Shown here piece by piece: positions 30,974 to 39,950 of a stretch of 52,631 bases of DNA. The position numbers and the translations under genes were made by a program. The notes beneath the pieces were generated by a model that searched no databases, was not told the DNA's origin, and saw nothing but the letters and a program-made list of their open reading frames with translations. Source of the DNA: Candidatus Woesearchaeota archaeon (GTDB taxonomy: Archaea; Nanobdellota; Nanobdellia; Woesearchaeales; GW2011-AR4); the NCBI GenBank assembly GCA_016184145.1, contig JACPDF010000025.1, positions 1-52,631 of the forward strand, written 5' to 3'. The first letter of the stretch is position 1; every line of letters begins with the position of its first letter.

Positions 30974-31897
30974 ATGGAGAAAAAGCTGGCTATTGGCGGG
31001 CAGGCAGTGATAGAAGGCGTTATGATAAGGAGCAAAAGCTACAATGTCATTTCTGTGAGGAAAGGAAAGAAAATAATAACAAAGAAGGAAAAGATAAGGC
31101 AGAGGAAAGGCAAATTCTACAAGCTTCCAGTTGTAAGGGGCTTTTATAATCTGGTTGATATGATGGTTATAGGAATGAGATCCTTGATGTGGTCAGCAGA
31201 GCAGCAGACAGGGACAAAAAAGGAAGAGAAAATAGGCAAGTCAGAAATGACGTTAACGGTTATTTTCGCTTTAGGATTTGCAATATTGCTGTTTGTCGCA
31301 TTGCCGTATTTTGCAACATTATTTATTGGCTTGAAAGAAGAGGCCCAGCCTTTCCTTTTCAATTTAATTGATGGGATTATCAGGATTGCGGTCTTTTTAT
31401 TGTATATTTTTGCTATCTCTTTGTTGAAAGACGTCAAAATACTGTTTCAGTACCATGGAGCAGAGCATAAGGCGATACATTGCTACGAAAAAGGGAAAGA
31501 ACTTAGCATAGACAATATAAAAAAATTCAGCACTTTGCATCCAAGATGCGGAACAGCATTCATAATGATTGTTTTGGTCGTTGCAATACTCACCTTTTCA
31601 ATTATAACGCCGATAATACTGTTTTTATTTCCGTCATTAGCAGGCATGCACATTTTACCGAGAAAAACAATTTTTTTTTTGATTAGAATATCTTTGATAC
31701 CATTAATTGCGGGCTTGTCTTATGAATTTTTGAAATTCAGCGCGAAATACGAGGAGCATAAAGCAATGAAGATTTTTATATGGCCCGGGCTGCTGATGCA
31801 GAAAATAACAACCAAGGAGCCAAATGCAAGGCAGATGGAGGTTGCAATGGCTGCTGTAAAAAATGTTTTAAAGCTCGAGAAACAAAAAAGTATTTAA
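30974..31897 (+). CDS. DUF1385 (YqhQ-like) membrane protein
   Basis: A 307-aa protein. IGGQAVIEGVMIRSKSYNVI at the N-terminus and YHGAEHKAIHCYEKG followed by LHPRCGTAFIMIVL in the middle are the two signature blocks. About five hydrophobic helices. Molecular function is not known. It stands as a single gene with its own leaderless promoter and is followed by the leader-motif copy A. Confidence 0.88.
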   Translation: MEKKLAIGGQAVIEGVMIRSKSYNVISVRKGKKIITKKEKIRQRKGKFYKLPVVRGFYNLVDMMVIGMRSLMWSAEQQTGTKKEEKIGKSEMTLTVIFALGFAILLFVALPYFATLFIGLKEEAQPFLFNLIDGIIRIAVFLLYIFAISLLKDVKILFQYHGAEHKAIHCYEKGKELSIDNIKKFSTLHPRCGTAFIMIVLVVAILTFSIITPIILFLFPSLAGMHILPRKTIFFLIRISLIPLIAGLSYEFLKFSAKYEEHKAMKIFIWPGLLMQKITTKEPNARQMEVAMAAVKNVLKLEKQKSI

Positions 31898-31925
31898 GTA
31901 AGCTAATAAGATAATAACAAACAAT

Positions 31926-32015
31926 CTATACTCACAGACAAAAATAATTATACAATAGTTGTCTGTTCGTAATAAGTAAAAGACATATTTATGCCTAAAA
32001 ACTTGTGTCTTTTAC
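31926..32015 (+). ncRNA. Leader RNA motif, copy A (upstream of cupredoxin-like lipoprotein)
   Basis: Order of elements: CTATACTCAC (31926), stem P1 CAGACAA/TTGTCTG (31935-31941 with 31959-31965), CAATAG just before its right arm, TTCGTAATAAG (31966-31976), then P2 GTAAAAGACA/TGTCTTTTAC (31976-31985 with 32006-32015, 10 bp) around a 20-nt loop with TTTATGCCTAAAAAC. CTATA ends it. A TATA-like TATTTAA at 31891 fits a start near 31920. The gene starts at 32035 behind GGGGTG. Confidence 0.7.
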
Positions 32016-32034
32016 TATAATGGGGTGCTAAACA

Positions 32035-32496
32035 ATGAAACTGTTTTATGCAATAATGCTTGTGTTGTTGGTTTTGGTAAGCGCATGCGCACAGCAAACA
32101 GCGCAGACTGTGCAGCCTATACAGCCGACAGGGCAGCCAACTGCTGAGCCGCAAGAAGACGGAGCAGCAATGGAAGATGAATCAGGAGAATCCATGGTAG
32201 ACAAGACAGGAGACATCATGGAAGATACAACACAGGCTGCATCAGGAGATGTAAGCATAGTAGGCAAGGAAGGCTTTGACCCTCTGGAAATGGCAATAAG
32301 CGCAGGAGATGCGGTAACGTGGATTAATGGAGATGAAAAAGATTTAGTCATAACATTCTTTAAAGATGGGAGCTTTTACCTTAATTCTGCTGTAATAAAG
32401 CCAGGAGAAAGCTTTGAGCATGAGTTTAAAGACAAAGGAAGCTATGAATATTGGACTCTGGCTTACGGCGTTAAGGGAAAAATAACCGTGCAATAA
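32035..32496 (+). CDS. Cupredoxin-like lipoprotein lacking copper ligands
   Basis: A 153-aa exported protein. LVLLVLVSACAQQ is a lipobox (cleavage before C18), followed by a low-complexity Q/P/T and acidic linker (19-75) and a cupredoxin fold (FDPLEMAISAGDAVTWINGD, KPGESFEHEFKDKGSYEYW). In plastocyanin-like relatives the end reads Y-x-Y-x-C-x-x-H-x-x-M-x-G; here it is YEYWTLAYGVKG, with Cys, His and Met all absent, and the first His after W-x-N-x-D is absent too. So the fold is kept without a type 1 copper site. It is preceded by leader motif A. Confidence 0.85.
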   Translation: MKLFYAIMLVLLVLVSACAQQTAQTVQPIQPTGQPTAEPQEDGAAMEDESGESMVDKTGDIMEDTTQAASGDVSIVGKEGFDPLEMAISAGDAVTWINGDEKDLVITFFKDGSFYLNSAVIKPGESFEHEFKDKGSYEYWTLAYGVKGKITVQ

Positions 32497-32521
32497 ACTA
32501 TTTCCTTTTTTATTTTGTTTT

Positions 32522-33790
32522 TTAGAAATCCGACAGGCTTTTTTGCCCTGATTTAGCGCTATGCCATGATTTTGCCACATTGCTATTATCAGCTTTTTCA
32601 TCAAAAATTAACTGCCCGTAAACACCGTCATATCCCGGCTTTATCTTCACCTTTCCTTCCCTTACGGCAATTATGGCATCAGCAATCTTTTCATCCGTGA
32701 CTTTAATCAAATCCTCTTTCTTTGCATCCATTAAAACATTAAATTCTGAATTAAAACTGTTCAGCAGCTTATAATATTCCTGCCATATCTGTTTTGATGC
32801 CACGGCTGTATTGAGCAAAAAAGACAATATTTCGGATAAAGGAATAAGAGACTTGAATGGGACTGCGCTTTTCGGCTTAAAGCCTGCTTCCCTGTCTGCA
32901 AGCTCTTCAACCCGGTGCAAAACCCCTATTGTAAGGCCTCTTTTGCATTTTGGGCATATATCCTTATTTTTCAAAGCTTCCCGCGGCTCCATGCATACAT
33001 TGCATGCCCTGTGCCCATCTAAGTGATATTTTCCATAATTCGGATCAACCTCTATTGTATAGAGAAAACCTTTCCTTTTTCTTATCGCTTCTATTAAATT
33101 GTCGTAATCTAGGTCTATGTCAAAAACATTTGCCTCCCTGCCAAGGCGCCACGGCCAGTAAGAATGCGCGTCTGAATTAGAAACTAGAGTGTATTTGTCC
33201 AACTGCGAAAGGCGCCAATTCATTGCAGGATCTGAGCTTAAGCCTGTTTCTATAGCGTAAATATGCTTGGTCTGGTCTTTAAAGCACTCTTCCACAGAAT
33301 CAAAGCCTGACATTGAGCCAAACAAAGAGAACCATGGGGTCCATGCATGCGCCGGGATTATTTCTATTTTTTCATCAATTTGCTTCATCATCTCAACAAG
33401 CTCAGGGCATGAAAATCCAAAAATAGGCCTGCCATCATAATCAATCCTGCCTTTTTTCTTCAAGGCTTCCTGTATCTGCTCTGCAATTTCAAAATTCCTG
33501 CATAGAATCAGGTTGTGGACTCTTCTGCCTTTTCCATTTTGGGAATAAATGTTTGAGACTTCTCCCTGCAATACAAAATTAAATCCGGAGCTTGATTTCA
33601 GGATTCCGGAGCCATCTTCTTTCAGCTCTTTCTTTAATTCCCTGAGCCATAAAGGGTGGGTTATGTCACCGGTGCCAAGAAGATTCAGGCCTTTTAATCT
33701 GGCATATTTTTCCAAGTTATCCAAATTAATTGTATTGCTTGTTGCCCTTGAATAGCTGGAATGTATCTGCAAATCTGCAATTATTTTCAT
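32522..33790 (-). CDS. PHP-domain phosphoesterase with zinc ribbon (COG1379/YqxK-like)
   Basis: A 422-aa protein. PHP motifs: ADLQIHSSYSRATS at the start, LGTGDITHP, IIPAHAWTPWFSLFGSMSGF and VSNSDAHSYWPWRLG. A zinc ribbon CNVCMEP...CPKCKRG near 270-295 precedes a helix-hairpin segment. Members are predicted phosphoesterases linked to DNA repair in some bacteria (adjacent or fused to UvrD-like helicases). Here no helicase is nearby. It converges on the cupredoxin-like gene and lies 30 bp downstream of trxB on the same strand. Confidence 0.88.
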   Translation of the reverse strand: MKIIADLQIHSSYSRATSNTINLDNLEKYARLKGLNLLGTGDITHPLWLRELKKELKEDGSGILKSSSGFNFVLQGEVSNIYSQNGKGRRVHNLILCRNFEIAEQIQEALKKKGRIDYDGRPIFGFSCPELVEMMKQIDEKIEIIPAHAWTPWFSLFGSMSGFDSVEECFKDQTKHIYAIETGLSSDPAMNWRLSQLDKYTLVSNSDAHSYWPWRLGREANVFDIDLDYDNLIEAIRKRKGFLYTIEVDPNYGKYHLDGHRACNVCMEPREALKNKDICPKCKRGLTIGVLHRVEELADREAGFKPKSAVPFKSLIPLSEILSFLLNTAVASKQIWQEYYKLLNSFNSEFNVLMDAKKEDLIKVTDEKIADAIIAVREGKVKIKPGYDGVYGQLIFDEKADNSNVAKSWHSAKSGQKSLSDF

Positions 33791-33820
33791 TATCTATATG
33801 GTTATAGAATGAGGTTTTTA

Positions 33821-34801
33821 TTATTTATCTTTTTCATAGCTTGGGTCGTCAAAAACGCATACAAACTCGTTTTCCTTTACATACTGGTAAGCGGAATGGG
33901 CAGCTACCACTCCCTCCCCAACGCCTGTAATTGCCTGCTTAAAGCCGCTGTCCACAACGTCGCCAGCTGCAAAAATGCCTGGAATATTGGTCTTGGAATC
34001 CCTGTCAATCATGATCTCATTTTTTTTGTTTACTTTTACCCCAATTTTTACAGCTAAGTCTGAAAGGGGAATATGCCCAATGGCTCCAAAAACACCATTC
34101 AGCTCCAATTCTTTTTTACCGTTATACTCTTTATCCAAAACAACCTTATTTACAAATTTATCCCCTTTAATCTCGATGACATTTGTGCTTGTTACCACTT
34201 CTATTTTTTTGTTTTTCTCGACTAATTTTCCATTCACAGGCTCCGGCCTTATTTTTTCTCCCCGGTATATGATATAAACTTTTTTTGCATAGTTTGCGAG
34301 CAATAATGCTTCTTTTACCGCTGAGTCAGAGCCTCCAACAACTGCAACTGCTTTGTCCTTAAACAATGCCCCATCGCATAAAGCGCAGTAATGAACTCCT
34401 TTGCTCTTGAACTTATCCGCGCCTTTCATTGGCAATTCTTTCCATTTTGCACCCGTGGCAAAAATTATTGTCTTTGTATTGTAAGAGGATTTTTCCGTCT
34501 TTACAACAAAACAATTGGCTTTTTTGTCTTTTGTTATGCCTGTTGCTTTCTCTTCCTTGATTTCAATATCATAGTCGCGGGCATGCTCTTCTATTTTCTG
34601 GGCTAATTCTTGGCCTGTAAGGTGTTTAAAGCCCGGATAATTCTCAACTGTATCTGTCAGCGTTATCACGCCTCCAATCGGAAGCTCGTTGCCTGAAGTT
34701 GCTCCCAAAACAACCGTTTTAAGATTCAGCCTGCCGGCATACATTCCTGCAGCCAAGCCAACAACTCCAGCACCAATAATCATGGTATCGTACATTTCCA
34801 T
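33821..34801 (-). CDS. trxB: Thioredoxin reductase
   Basis: 326 aa. FAD motif MIIGAGVVGLAAGMYAGRL, the redox pair CALC in HYCALCDGALFKDK, NAD(P)H motif VAVVGGSDSAVKEALLL, and the second FAD motif GIFAAGDVVDSGFKQAITGV. It keeps thioredoxin-like proteins reduced. ATG 34801 is chosen; an upstream TTG at 34810 would add three residues. The last about 25 residues extend past the usual end. The thioredoxin-like membrane protein at 48376 could be one partner, but this is speculative. Confidence 0.93.
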   Translation of the reverse strand: MEMYDTMIIGAGVVGLAAGMYAGRLNLKTVVLGATSGNELPIGGVITLTDTVENYPGFKHLTGQELAQKIEEHARDYDIEIKEEKATGITKDKKANCFVVKTEKSSYNTKTIIFATGAKWKELPMKGADKFKSKGVHYCALCDGALFKDKAVAVVGGSDSAVKEALLLANYAKKVYIIYRGEKIRPEPVNGKLVEKNKKIEVVTSTNVIEIKGDKFVNKVVLDKEYNGKKELELNGVFGAIGHIPLSDLAVKIGVKVNKKNEIMIDRDSKTNIPGIFAAGDVVDSGFKQAITGVGEGVVAAHSAYQYVKENEFVCVFDDPSYEKDK

Positions 34802-34867
34802 TTTTACCAAAAATTATAGCCTGATTATTAATAAATTTTTCCTTTAATGTCAAAAAATTACCGACAT

Positions 34868-34878
34868 CTTTAAAAACA
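34868..34878 (+). promoter_or_regulatory. TATA box of the 219-aa gene
   Basis: TCTTTAAAAAC centred about 26 bp before the ATG at 34899; leaderless. Confidence 0.5.
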
Positions 34879-34898
34879 CCGAGCCCATAATCAATATT

Positions 34899-35558
34899 AT
34901 GGCAAACGGGCTTTTGGCAGGGATAGACAAAAAATCGGTAAATGAATTCAGAGAAGACCTGCTGGGAATGCTGAGGGTAAGTGAAGAGATGGAACGGTAT
35001 TATGCGGAATCAAACCAGGATTTTGACTCTTACCTTAAGAAATTCAATTCTTTGATTGACAGCTTCAACAAAAAGTACAAAGGATTAAAGCTAAAGCTTC
35101 TAAAAAAGGCAGAAGCTTTGGAGCTTAGCATCCTCCTTGATGAGAAAAGTGTGAAAGATGCTTTTGCGAATTCAGGCTCAAAGCTAATAGGGGTGCAATC
35201 GATAGGCGCAAATGGGTTTGGAACAGCAAGTGTTTCAGACCCTGAAGGCTTTAGCGCGGAGCTTGAGCGAGCCAAGTATAAGCTGTACATTTCATATTAC
35301 CATCCTCAGGCAGGGACAAGCAACGTCTTTATGCAGTATGATAAAAAAGCAAAAAAAGTGCGGCTTATTTATGATGCTGATATTGAAAATGAGCCAAGCG
35401 CAGAGTTCCAGATGGCTGCTTACTACGCATTAAGCCAAGGATACAGCAAAAAAATAAAGATAAACGAGGAAGCAGCTACTTTAGGCTTTTCATCATGGCC
35501 AGACCATAGCGCCAAGGCAGATTATCACAGGAAATTTGACACATATCTTACTGAATAG
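34899..35558 (+). CDS. Hypothetical 219-aa protein
   Basis: Residues 15-90 are helical and charged (coiled-coil-like, KKFNSLIDSFNKKYKGLKLK), residues 100-219 mixed alpha/beta with repeated tyrosines (KLYISYYHPQAGTSNVFMQY). No family, no signal peptide. It is a single gene with its own leaderless promoter, divergent from trxB and convergent with the 127-aa gene. A hairpin with ATTTCGG/CCGAAAT arms (35587-35619) follows its stop. Confidence 0.7.
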   Translation: MANGLLAGIDKKSVNEFREDLLGMLRVSEEMERYYAESNQDFDSYLKKFNSLIDSFNKKYKGLKLKLLKKAEALELSILLDEKSVKDAFANSGSKLIGVQSIGANGFGTASVSDPEGFSAELERAKYKLYISYYHPQAGTSNVFMQYDKKAKKVRLIYDADIENEPSAEFQMAAYYALSQGYSKKIKINEEAATLGFSSWPDHSAKADYHRKFDTYLTE

Positions 35559-35619
35559 CCCCAAATTTTTTCTTAATCATGCAAGGATTTCGGATTTTTG
35601 CTGAGTAGGAACCCCGAAA

Positions 35620-36003
35620 TTAGGATTTCAAATTTTCTCCCCCTATCACCAGCTTCTTATTTATCCCATCTACCCACTCTGGAAGCTGGTAAATTTGACC
35701 AAGCTTTATCTCCATATTTCCTTCTGTATATTGGGGCTGTACTTGACCATTTCGTTTTGGGGTTTGCCTATATTCAAAATCAATAATCAAATCCCTACTT
35801 TTTATTCCTAGAATGTTTGGCATTTCCAAAATTGTAAAAAACCGAGTATACTCTTTCCTGGAAGGAGGTAGGTAAGAATTGTCTATACTAAGTATAGAGC
35901 CAGGTTCTTTACTCAAAGATGCAGAGATAACACTCTTTAGTTTTATATCTCTCCTTTCTCCCATCTTACTTTCAAGTCCTCTAGGTTTATATTGTATAGC
36001 CAT
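35620..36003 (-). CDS. Hypothetical 127-aa protein
   Basis: No recognised domain. The sequence is basic and soluble (MAIQYKPRGLESKMGERRD, LPPSRKEYTRFFTILEMPN). AGGTGAT lies 9 nt before the ATG, and TATA-like AAATTATAAAAATT precedes it, so expression signals are good. Codon use is more AT-rich than in neighbours, suggesting a recent arrival. Single gene. Confidence 0.65.
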   Translation of the reverse strand: MAIQYKPRGLESKMGERRDIKLKSVISASLSKEPGSILSIDNSYLPPSRKEYTRFFTILEMPNILGIKSRDLIIDFEYRQTPKRNGQVQPQYTEGNMEIKLGQIYQLPEWVDGINKKLVIGGENLKS

Positions 36004-36178
36004 GTTGCATCACCTTTAATTTTTATAATTTTAAGATTAAAGCAATTAAAGGCGGATTTACTCCACCAGAACAAGCACTAGCAAAACCACAGAAATTGCC
36101 GAAATTAATTTATTGCTGATTTGTGCCATTTTTAGACAGTAATTAAACAGTATACTTAAATGTTTTGGTTTTTGATCG

Positions 36179-37042
36179 TCAAAACTCCTTCAAAAACTTT
36201 ACAAGCTCATTGGCTTTCTCAAAGTCCATAAACTCTTTCTTGGTCATCGAGGGTATGCCTTTTGGCTTTTTCTTCTTGAAGATGACCAGGTTGTCAGCAT
36301 CAAGAATCTTTGATAATGAAGGGAAGTCGGGCCTTGCCTTGTCTCCTATTTCCGTGAGTATAAGCTCGTCATCTTTCCTTGCTATTATATCAAAAGGAGT
36401 CTTTTTCGTGTCCCTTGCCTCAAAGCCCAGGTCGATGTATTTCTTTGAGAAATCTGACTTGTCTTTGCTTTCCATCATTTTATTGCCGGAGAAAATGTCT
36501 ATCTCATTAAAGACTTCCCCGCCAAAAATACTGTATATTTTCATGGCCTTGTTTATTGTTATCTCTGAATCTTCATTCTCATACCTTATTATCATCCTTT
36601 TTGTTACCCCTATCTTTTTTGATAATGAGTTTAGCGAATACCCAAGCTCCTCCCTTTTCTTTTTCAGCTTATTTCCGTCGATGTAAGCTGTCAGCCCTGC
36701 CTGCGTTCTTTTTATGAAAGGGAACCTGTTTTTGATTGAGCCGGCTAAAGTAAAAAAGTTTAGCGTGTACATGCCAAACCTTGTGTAAAGGACATTATCT
36801 TCCAGCTTATTTCCAGCTTTTTCCGCAATTATTAGCGGAGTTGCGCCTAAATATGCAGCCACGCTGTCCATTTCATCCACATACTGCCTGCTTACAGAAT
36901 TAGCGTCCTCAAGGACCTTTACGATAAGTATGGTTTCCTGCTTTCTCGCCAATAAGTCAAAACAGCTTCCCGTCAGGCTTTTTACCGTAAACCCTTCCTT
37001 AAGCAGATACACAGCTATCCTGTCTATTAATTCCTTTTTCAT
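36179..37042 (-). CDS. Archaeal HTH regulator of COG1395 type
   Basis: A 287-aa protein. A central XRE-type HTH (LKKKREELGYSLNSLSKKIG then VTKRMIIRYEN, about 125-160) lies between two alpha/beta regions (VYLLKEGFTVKSLTGSCFDL and FEARDTKKTPFDIIARKDDE) that resemble each other and restriction-endonuclease-like folds. This domain order is typical of a conserved archaeal regulator family of unknown target. It diverges from the CMP kinase gene. TATA-like TTTTTAAAAAAA lies about 20-27 bp upstream of the ATG. Confidence 0.82.
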   Translation of the reverse strand: MKKELIDRIAVYLLKEGFTVKSLTGSCFDLLARKQETILIVKVLEDANSVSRQYVDEMDSVAAYLGATPLIIAEKAGNKLEDNVLYTRFGMYTLNFFTLAGSIKNRFPFIKRTQAGLTAYIDGNKLKKKREELGYSLNSLSKKIGVTKRMIIRYENEDSEITINKAMKIYSIFGGEVFNEIDIFSGNKMMESKDKSDFSKKYIDLGFEARDTKKTPFDIIARKDDELILTEIGDKARPDFPSLSKILDADNLVIFKKKKPKGIPSMTKKEFMDFEKANELVKFLKEF

Positions 37043-37101
37043 GATTGAAGCAAGTTTAAGTTTTTTTAAAAATGTTTCTGAAATTAATAATTATACAATA
37101 A

Positions 37102-37111
37102 AACTTATAAA
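37102..37111 (+). promoter_or_regulatory. TATA box of the CMP kinase gene
   Basis: ACTTATAAAC, centred about 27 bp before the ATG at 37135; leaderless. Confidence 0.55.
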
Positions 37112-37134
37112 CCACGTTATTTAATTTAAGCAAA

Positions 37135-37674
37135 ATGATAATAACAATCTCCGGAAAAGCAGGCTCTGGAAAAAGCACTGTCGCAAAAGAGCTTGCAAAG
37201 CAGCTTAAGCTCAAGCATTATTCTGTGGGTGATTTAATGAGGCAGATGGCCAAGGAAAGGAATGTCTCTTTGCTTGAACTGGGAAAGGCTGCAGAAAAGG
37301 ACAGCTCAATAGACAAGGAGCTTGATGAAAGGCAAATAAGGCTGGGAAAAGAAGAGAACAATTTTGTAATTGACGGAAGGCTGACTGCGCATTTTATACC
37401 CAATGCCGATGTAAAGGTCTTTCTTGAATGCGAAGACAGGGTGAGGGCAGGAAGAATACTTAAGGATGAAAGGAAAGATGAAAAGGGCAAGGATATAAAT
37501 GAGGTCATATCCAACATTAAGGAAAGGGAGTTAAGCGAGAGGAAAAGGTACAAGCAATATTACGGAATTGATTATTATGACGAGGAAATGTATAATCTGG
37601 TTATAGACACGACTAAGCTGAAAGTTAAAGAGGTTGTAGGCAGAATAATAGGGAATATAAGCAAGAAAAAATAA
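37135..37674 (+). CDS. cmk: Cytidylate kinase, archaeal type
   Basis: A 179-aa P-loop kinase. ISGKAGSGKSTVAKELAKQL at the start, KHYSVGDLMRQMAKER for the substrate region, FVIDGRLTAHFIPNADVKVF and a short lid. It phosphorylates (d)CMP. The archaeal enzyme family has this compact size. Single gene; the 220-bp spacer after it is A-rich and holds no gene that I can see. Confidence 0.9.
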   Translation: MIITISGKAGSGKSTVAKELAKQLKLKHYSVGDLMRQMAKERNVSLLELGKAAEKDSSIDKELDERQIRLGKEENNFVIDGRLTAHFIPNADVKVFLECEDRVRAGRILKDERKDEKGKDINEVISNIKERELSERKRYKQYYGIDYYDEEMYNLVIDTTKLKVKEVVGRIIGNISKKK

Positions 37675-37894
37675 AGCCAATAATGAAAGCAATAAAAAAT
37701 ATCCAAGAAGCAATGAACATTAGCAACTTCAATAAAACAAGCTAATAATCAAAATAAGTCAATAAAATAAAGAATAATAATAAATTAAAATATTAAACTA
37801 TAAACAAATATCCTAGCACTAAATTTAGAATATAAAACAAAAAACCTTATAAAGTGGCTATAATTGCAAAAATCTAGTTCTTATTTTAATTAAG

Positions 37895-38560
37895 ATGGAT
37901 ATAATAAAAAAGCATGATTTCGTTGAAATAGAATACACCGGAAAGATTAAGGAAGACGGCACTATATTTGACACTACATACGAGAAAGTTGCAAAGGAAA
38001 ACCATCTGCACGGGCATGACTTTGGACCTGTTGTCATATGCATTGGGGAAGAGCATGTGCTTAAAGGAATTGACAAGAACCTAGAAGGCAAGGAGACGGG
38101 AAAAGAGTATAATATAAACTTAAAGCCTGAAGATGCGTTTGGCAGCAAAAATGCCAAGCTTATACAGCTTATGCCCACTAATAAGTTCAAGCAGCAGAAC
38201 ATACAGCCAATGCCGGGATTGCAGGTGAATATTGATGGCATCGCAGGCACAATAAAAACTGTGAGCGGCGGAAGGACTTTAGTTGATTTCAATCATCCGC
38301 TTGCTGGAAAAGAGCTTTTATACCATGTGAAAGTGAACAAGAAAATAACTGATGACAAGGAGAAGCTGACAGGGTATGTAAAGCTAAGCCTTGGCACAAA
38401 AGATTTTAATGTGGAAGTAAAGGAAAATAATGCCAAGATAACATTAAAAACTGATGTGCCTGAGGAAGCCAAGGATGGGATTAGCAAGAAGCTGGCAGAG
38501 CTTATTCCCTCAATAAAAAAGGTAGAATTTTCCGCAGAAAGGAAAGCAAAAAACAAATAG
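37895..38560 (+). CDS. FKBP-type peptidyl-prolyl isomerase (SlyD-like)
   Basis: A 221-aa protein. KHDFVEIEYTGKIKEDGTIF and the ending part of the FKBP core (GIDKNLEGKETGKEYNINLK then PEDAFGSKN) with an insert-in-flap domain and NHPLAGKELLYHVKV are typical for archaeal long FKBPs. A C-terminal 70-residue alpha/beta region (VEVKENNAKITLKTDVPEEA) is an extra domain seen in archaeal forms. It helps fold proteins at proline bonds and acts as chaperone in the cytosol. Confidence 0.9.
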   Translation: MDIIKKHDFVEIEYTGKIKEDGTIFDTTYEKVAKENHLHGHDFGPVVICIGEEHVLKGIDKNLEGKETGKEYNINLKPEDAFGSKNAKLIQLMPTNKFKQQNIQPMPGLQVNIDGIAGTIKTVSGGRTLVDFNHPLAGKELLYHVKVNKKITDDKEKLTGYVKLSLGTKDFNVEVKENNAKITLKTDVPEEAKDGISKKLAELIPSIKKVEFSAERKAKNK

Positions 38561-38605
38561 TTTAAATATTAGTTAAAAATAATTATTATTGCAAAGGAGA
38601 TACGC

Positions 38606-39709
38606 ATGGTGCAACCGGAAATAACAACAGCTGATTCAGTTTCTCAGCCTTCTTACTCTAATGAGAATATAGATGCAGAGCTTGAGCAGCTTCTTGCCTC
38701 GCAAAGGGCAACAATAAAGGTGGTAGGCTGCGGTGGAGGCGGCAATAACACCATCCAAAGAATATCGGAAGTAGGTATTATAGGAGCAGAGACTATAGCT
38801 ATAAATACCGATGCGCAGGACCTGCTTTTTACCAATTCAAACAAGAAAATCCTTATTGGGAGAGAATTAACAAGAGGGCATGGAGCCGGCTCTGATCCCA
38901 GATTAGGGGAGGAAGCAGCTCGCGAGCAGGAAGCTGACATCAAGAAGGCATTGCATGGCTCAGACATGGTTTTCATAACCTGTGGTTTAGGTGGAGGAAC
39001 AGGGACTGGCTCAGCGCCTGTAGTTGCTGAAGTCGCTAAGAAGGTAGGCTCTCTGACTGTGGGCATTGTAACACTGCCCTTTAATATGGAAGGCCACAGG
39101 AGATATGATAATGCTGTCATGGGGCTTGAAAAACTCGAGCAGATTGTCGATACTTTAATAGTCATACCGAATGAAAAGCTTTTGGAACTAGCGCCGGATT
39201 TGCCTTTGCATACTGCTTTCAAAGTTGCAGATGAGATTTTAACCAATGCAGTAAAAGGCATAGCAGAGCTTGTCACTAAGGCTGGCCTGGTAAACCTGGA
39301 TTTTGCAGACATAAGGGCTGTGATGAAAGGCGGCGGAGTAGCCTTAATTGGAGTTGGGGAAAGCGATACAGAAAACAGGGCAGTTGAAGCTGTTGAGAAA
39401 GCAATAAACAACCCATTGCTTGATGTTGATATTTCAGGAGCTAATGGAGCCTTGATCAATGTTGTTGGGGGAGAGGACATGACTCTGGATGAGGCAAGGA
39501 AAGTTGTCGAGACTATCTCGGAAAAACTGGATGATGATGCAAAAATTATCTGGGGCGCGCAGATAAGCAAGGACATGGAGAAGACAATAAGGACGATGTT
39601 AATTGTAACAGGAGTAAAAAGCTCTCAAATACTCGGCTCTGGCATAAAGACAACGGATAAGAAAAAAAAGGAAATAGAAACAGAGTTGGGCATAGAGTTC
39701 CTTGATTAA
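38606..39709 (+). CDS. ftsZ: FtsZ cell-division GTPase
   Basis: A 367-aa tubulin-family protein. KVVGCGGGGNNTIQRI (nucleotide loop), INTDAQDL, the tubulin signature CGLGGGTGTGSAPVVAEVAK near 126, and the T7 catalytic loop with NLDFADIRAVMKGGG. It forms the division ring. AAAGGAGAT stands 6 nt before the ATG. The secE gene starts 1 bp after the stop, the usual archaeal ftsZ-secE-nusG order. Confidence 0.96.
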   Translation: MVQPEITTADSVSQPSYSNENIDAELEQLLASQRATIKVVGCGGGGNNTIQRISEVGIIGAETIAINTDAQDLLFTNSNKKILIGRELTRGHGAGSDPRLGEEAAREQEADIKKALHGSDMVFITCGLGGGTGTGSAPVVAEVAKKVGSLTVGIVTLPFNMEGHRRYDNAVMGLEKLEQIVDTLIVIPNEKLLELAPDLPLHTAFKVADEILTNAVKGIAELVTKAGLVNLDFADIRAVMKGGGVALIGVGESDTENRAVEAVEKAINNPLLDVDISGANGALINVVGGEDMTLDEARKVVETISEKLDDDAKIIWGAQISKDMEKTIRTMLIVTGVKSSQILGSGIKTTDKKKKEIETELGIEFLD

Positions 39710-39710
39710 A

Positions 39711-39899
39711 ATGAATTTCAGTTCTTTGTGGATAAGATTTAAGAGCTTTACCGGCGAATGCGTAAGAGTATTAAAAGTAACAAGAAAACCTGATACTACT
39801 GAGTTTAAGACAATAGTCAAGGCCTCTGGCCTGGGGATGGTAATAATAGGGCTTATAGGGTTCTTATTCACAATGGCCAGGCAGATATTTTTTCCCTAA
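39711..39899 (+). CDS. secE: SecE/Sec61-gamma translocase subunit
   Basis: 62 aa. An amphipathic helix (RIKSFTGECVRVLKVTRKP in the form RFKSFTGECVRVLKVTRKPD) followed by one membrane helix (ASGLGMVIIGLIGFLFTMA) is the whole SecE architecture. It clamps SecY in the membrane. ATG at 39711 is chosen over a TTG at 39702 that lies within the ftsZ end. Confidence 0.9.
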   Translation: MNFSSLWIRFKSFTGECVRVLKVTRKPDTTEFKTIVKASGLGMVIIGLIGFLFTMARQIFFP

Positions 39900-39950
39900 A
39901 GCTTTTAAATAGCGGCTATTTTCAGTATACAAAGCACCTTACAGATTAAA

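Noticed and set aside
38653-39576. 307-codon open frame antisense to ftsZ
   Set aside because: Shadow of the codon bias of ftsZ; serine/proline-rich composition, no start signals. Similar long antisense frames at 41612-42403 and 7069-7701 were rejected for the same reason.
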